From NCBI GenBank assembly GCA_023412175.1, contig JAEYOB010000351.1, positions 1 to 6,062 on the forward strand: DNA of 6,062 nt. The letters run 5' to 3'. Positions 5,101 to 6,062 of the stretch are shown piece after piece. The notes below the pieces were generated by a model. That model had not been told where the DNA came from and did not search any database. It was given only the letters and a program-made list of their open reading frames with translations. Origin of the DNA: Pseudomonadota bacterium (GTDB lineage Bacteria > Pseudomonadota > Alphaproteobacteria > Azospirillales > Azospirillaceae). Numbering within the stretch: position 1 is the first letter of the stretch; each line of letters opens with the position of its first letter. A program made the translations under genes and the position numbers.

Positions 5101-6062
5101 CGGCGGTTCCGCCGGACGTCGATCTGGCGGGGTTGCGCGTGCTGGTGGTGGACGACACGGCGGCGGTGCGCGACGGCTTCGCCGCGGCCCTGGCCGGAGC
5201 CGCGGTGGCGGTGGCGGAGGGCGCGGCGGACGGCTTCGACGCGCTGCGCGGCGCGCTGGGAGCGGAGGCGCCCGTGCAGGTCGCCGTGCTGGATCACGAT
5301 CCCGGCACCCTCGACGGTCTGGCGCTGGCCGACGCGCTGACGCGCATTCCCGGCCTGGACGCCACCCGGATCGTGCTCGCCACCGGGTGCGAGGACACCG
5401 GCCTGATCGCCGCCGCCAAGCGGCTGGGCGTGGCCGAGGTGCTGTACAAACCCGTGCGCCGCGACGTGCTGCGCGCCGCGGTGGCGCGGGCGTCCGGCCG
5501 TGCCGTGCCCGAGTCGGTGCCCGCAGCGCTGCACGCCGACGTCGGCGCGGTGCTGCCGCCGACGCCCGGCGAGGCGTTGGCGGCCGGCGCCCTGATCCTG
5601 GTGGCCGAGGACAACCCGACAAACCAGTTCGTTATCCGCAAGCAGCTGGAGCAGCTCGGCTTCGCGGCGGAGATCGCCGGCAACGGCGCCGAGGCATGGG
5701 ACGCCTTGCGCGGGAAGGGCTACGGCCTGCTGCTAACCGACTGCTTCATGCCGGAGATGGACGGCTACGAGCTGGCACGGCAGATCCGTGCGGCCGAACG
5801 CGGCGGCGGGCGGCGGCTGCCGATCGTGGCGCTGACCGCCAACGCGCTGACCGGCGACGCCGAACGCTGCTACGCCGCCGGCATGGACGATTTCCTGTCC
5901 AAGCCGGTGGACCTGCAAAGCCTGGCGAACGCCATCGCCCGCTGGCTGCCGCAGGCGCTGCCGTTGCGCCGGCCGCTGACGGAGGTTGCCGCGTCCGCGC
6001 CCCCGTCCAAGGTGAACGGCTCGCCGGTGCTCGATCTCGGCCACGTGATGGCGACCTTCGGC
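2139..6062 (+). CDS. Hybrid sensor histidine kinase: 2 TM, 5 PAS, HisKA, HATPase_c, 2 receivers, start of HPt (3' end outside window)
   Basis: An inner-membrane phosphorelay sensor; 1308 codons are present and the frame is open at the right edge. Two membrane helices (about 13-38 and 48-72) enclose a loop of only ~9 residues, so sensing is probably cytosolic. Five PAS domains follow at about 118-230, 242-355, 370-482, 497-610 and 622-732; PAS1-2 and PAS3-4 are duplicated pairs. After a coiled-coil linker, HisKA carries the phospho-accepting His762 in SHEIRTPMN. HATPase_c has the N box (NLVGNAVKFT, Asn880 and Asn884), G1 box DSGIG (913-917), F box LFQPFTQAD (926-934) and G2 box GGSGLGL (942-948). 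Receiver 1 (about 1000-1115) has Asp1005/1006, acceptor Asp1052, Thr1082 and Lys1104. Receiver 2 (about 1150-1270) has Glu1157/Asp1158, acceptor Asp1201, Thr1233 and Lys1255. The last residues (LDLGHVMATFG) resemble the first helix of an HPt domain. All catalytic residues are present, so an active multistep relay is expected. The signal and partner regulator are unknown, since no response-regulator gene is in the window. Confidence 0.95.
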   Translation, partial: MEGSRFGVAPRLMAGMAGAVALILGAALTAALALLAAFDVPGADGLRPLLAGAVAASLLAAFVTLALGFAAVRHLTRGEGGGRTRAADPNTADNNAIDYYAAEIHRRERALRESEARFRGLIEGSIQGILVHRRFAPLFANEAFARIHGFDRVEELMGLSDVKGLIAPEERARAWKAYMRLMAGDVQPEVRRVHSLRRDGTTLWLDVIDRVVEWMDGPAVQTIVVDVTERVRAEAEAATVTAHLSDAVEAMPSAILLLDAEGTILLHNRKFREFWNVTAEEIAAHPSASAHLRYWASRDMPGIDVDAYVESRLQVLGSGRAYAHQVHTADGRDMEIRGSPRPAGGWVISVTDVTDRMRMLAALRDSEARFRDLIEGSVQGILILRDFRTLFVNQAFAAMTGYGQPSGLLGVPLLDELFPTDEREQALAWHARFMAGVPIDEPVRRGRLRRRDGSHIWVDFATRAVDWMGERAIQITCADVSAQVAAESVLAARNAQLQALFEAMPTGVCMFDRTGRAAVWNRQYVALWRYPDTLLDAHPTVADLVRFVMARGDYGDVDVEEQVRRVTGYVGRGEAVDVEIALVGGPVLAIRGNGMPDGGYVYTYADITDRRAAEEALRGSERQLRDILEAAPVGMLIAHVSGRPLFWNSCFSAMLGADPLRMPELHAPGFFADPGQRAMLLNLLKREGRVQQSDVAFRRSDGTTGWSLFAMERVDFEGQPAVASWSLDITERIRAQDQLRHAKEQAEEAALAKSTFLATMSHEIRTPMNGVLGMLEVLERTILEVEQRKVLGVIRESASALLTIIDDILDFSKIEAGRLQIETVPLSVRDLTEGVADLLAARARDKRLDLVTDVVLAEDPVEGAEARVGDPVRLRQILLNLVGNAVKFTERGFVAVVVRPGAKPDGVRFEVRDSGIGLSGEQQARLFQPFTQADASTTRRFGGSGLGLSICRRLVDMMGGVIGVEDRPGGGSTFWFEVPLPRAPEASAAVPPDVDLAGLRVLVVDDTAAVRDGFAAALAGAAVAVAEGAADGFDALRGALGAEAPVQVAVLDHDPGTLDGLALADALTRIPGLDATRIVLATGCEDTGLIAAAKRLGVAEVLYKPVRRDVLRAAVARASGRAVPESVPAALHADVGAVLPPTPGEALAAGALILVAEDNPTNQFVIRKQLEQLGFAAEIAGNGAEAWDALRGKGYGLLLTDCFMPEMDGYELARQIRAAERGGGRRLPIVALTANALTGDAERCYAAGMDDFLSKPVDLQSLANAIARWLPQALPLRRPLTEVAASAPPSKVNGSPVLDLGHVMATFG
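2478..3233 (+). repeat. First copy of a duplicated PAS-pair module (A1-B2)
   Basis: This copy codes for residues 114-365 of the kinase. It begins SEARFRGLIEGSIQGIL and contains one PAS domain of type A (with LRRDG and a terminal DVTERV) and one of type B (EAMPSAILLLDAEG, HNRKF, ending TDVTDR). The start of the next copy lies exactly 252 codons later. Over the first 51 bases the copies agree at 44 positions, so the relation is visible in DNA as well as protein. Confidence 0.75.
3234..3995 (+). repeat. Second copy of the PAS-pair module (A3-B4)
   Basis: This copy codes for residues 366-619. It begins SEARFRDLIEGSVQGIL and again runs type A (RRRDG, V.WM) then type B (EAMPTGVCMFDRTG, WNRQY, ending ADITDR). 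Type B of both copies shares the EAMP start, an NR(K/Q) motif, an HP pair, an IRG segment and a closing GG-x-V. The next domain (PAS5) opens with a similar boundary, LRGSERQLRDILEAAP, but diverges afterwards. Confidence 0.75.

Noticed and set aside
1590..5534. A 1314-codon open frame on the minus strand opposite the kinase and the 128-aa gene
   Set aside because: Its codons are in register with those of the kinase. It stays open because the kinase avoids TTA, CTA and TCA codons in a high-GC genome; the first CTA codon at 5733 does create a stop in the antisense frame. The product is a low-complexity His/Gln/Arg/Ala-rich chain with no domain, and it also overruns the 128-aa gene.
1..6062. CRISPR arrays, insertion sequences, integrase or phage genes, tRNA or rRNA genes
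   Set aside because: I looked on both strands for regular short repeats, terminal inverted repeats with a transposase, and tRNA-like cloverleaves, and found none. The repeats present are coding PAS duplications or short stems.

Overview
The window is about 70% GC. Coding strands have strongly G/C-ending codons and almost no TTA, CTA or TCA codons. The gene content is a TonB C-terminal domain, a NifX/NafY-type protein and a very large multi-PAS hybrid histidine kinase. Together these suggest a free-living alphaproteobacterium of the Azospirillum/Rhodospirillales type, probably a diazotroph. This is inferred from composition and protein style; no rRNA or other taxonomic marker is present.

Layout. 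The left edge (2-304, +) is the 3' end of a TonB-family energy transducer. It converges on a minus-strand gene (475-861) for a NifB/NifX-family cofactor-binding protein. The 170 bp between them are rich in inverted repeats, consistent with a shared termination zone. A 320 bp gap (862-1181) separates that gene from a divergent small plus-strand gene (1182-1397, 71 aa, unknown function), which is followed by two terminator-like hairpins. Next comes a second unknown gene (1609-1995, 128 aa) that must start at TTG. From 2139 to the right edge (1308 codons, no stop) runs one hybrid sensor histidine kinase. Its order is two membrane segments, five PAS domains, HisKA, HATPase_c, receiver, receiver, and the first residues of what looks like an HPt domain.

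How they work together. There is no convincing operon. The genes are separated by 143-320 bp gaps or point in different directions, and they look like independent units: outer-membrane energy transduction, FeMo-cofactor-type cluster handling, two lineage-specific small proteins, and a phosphorelay sensor. The kinase carries all sequence elements for ATP-dependent autophosphorylation and relay through two receivers. Its output regulator is not in the window.

The most interesting structure is inside the kinase. The first four PAS domains are two copies of one PAS pair (A-B-A-B, period 252 residues), still visible at DNA level. I saw no CRISPR array, insertion sequence, tRNA, rRNA, phage gene or clear novel defence-like system.
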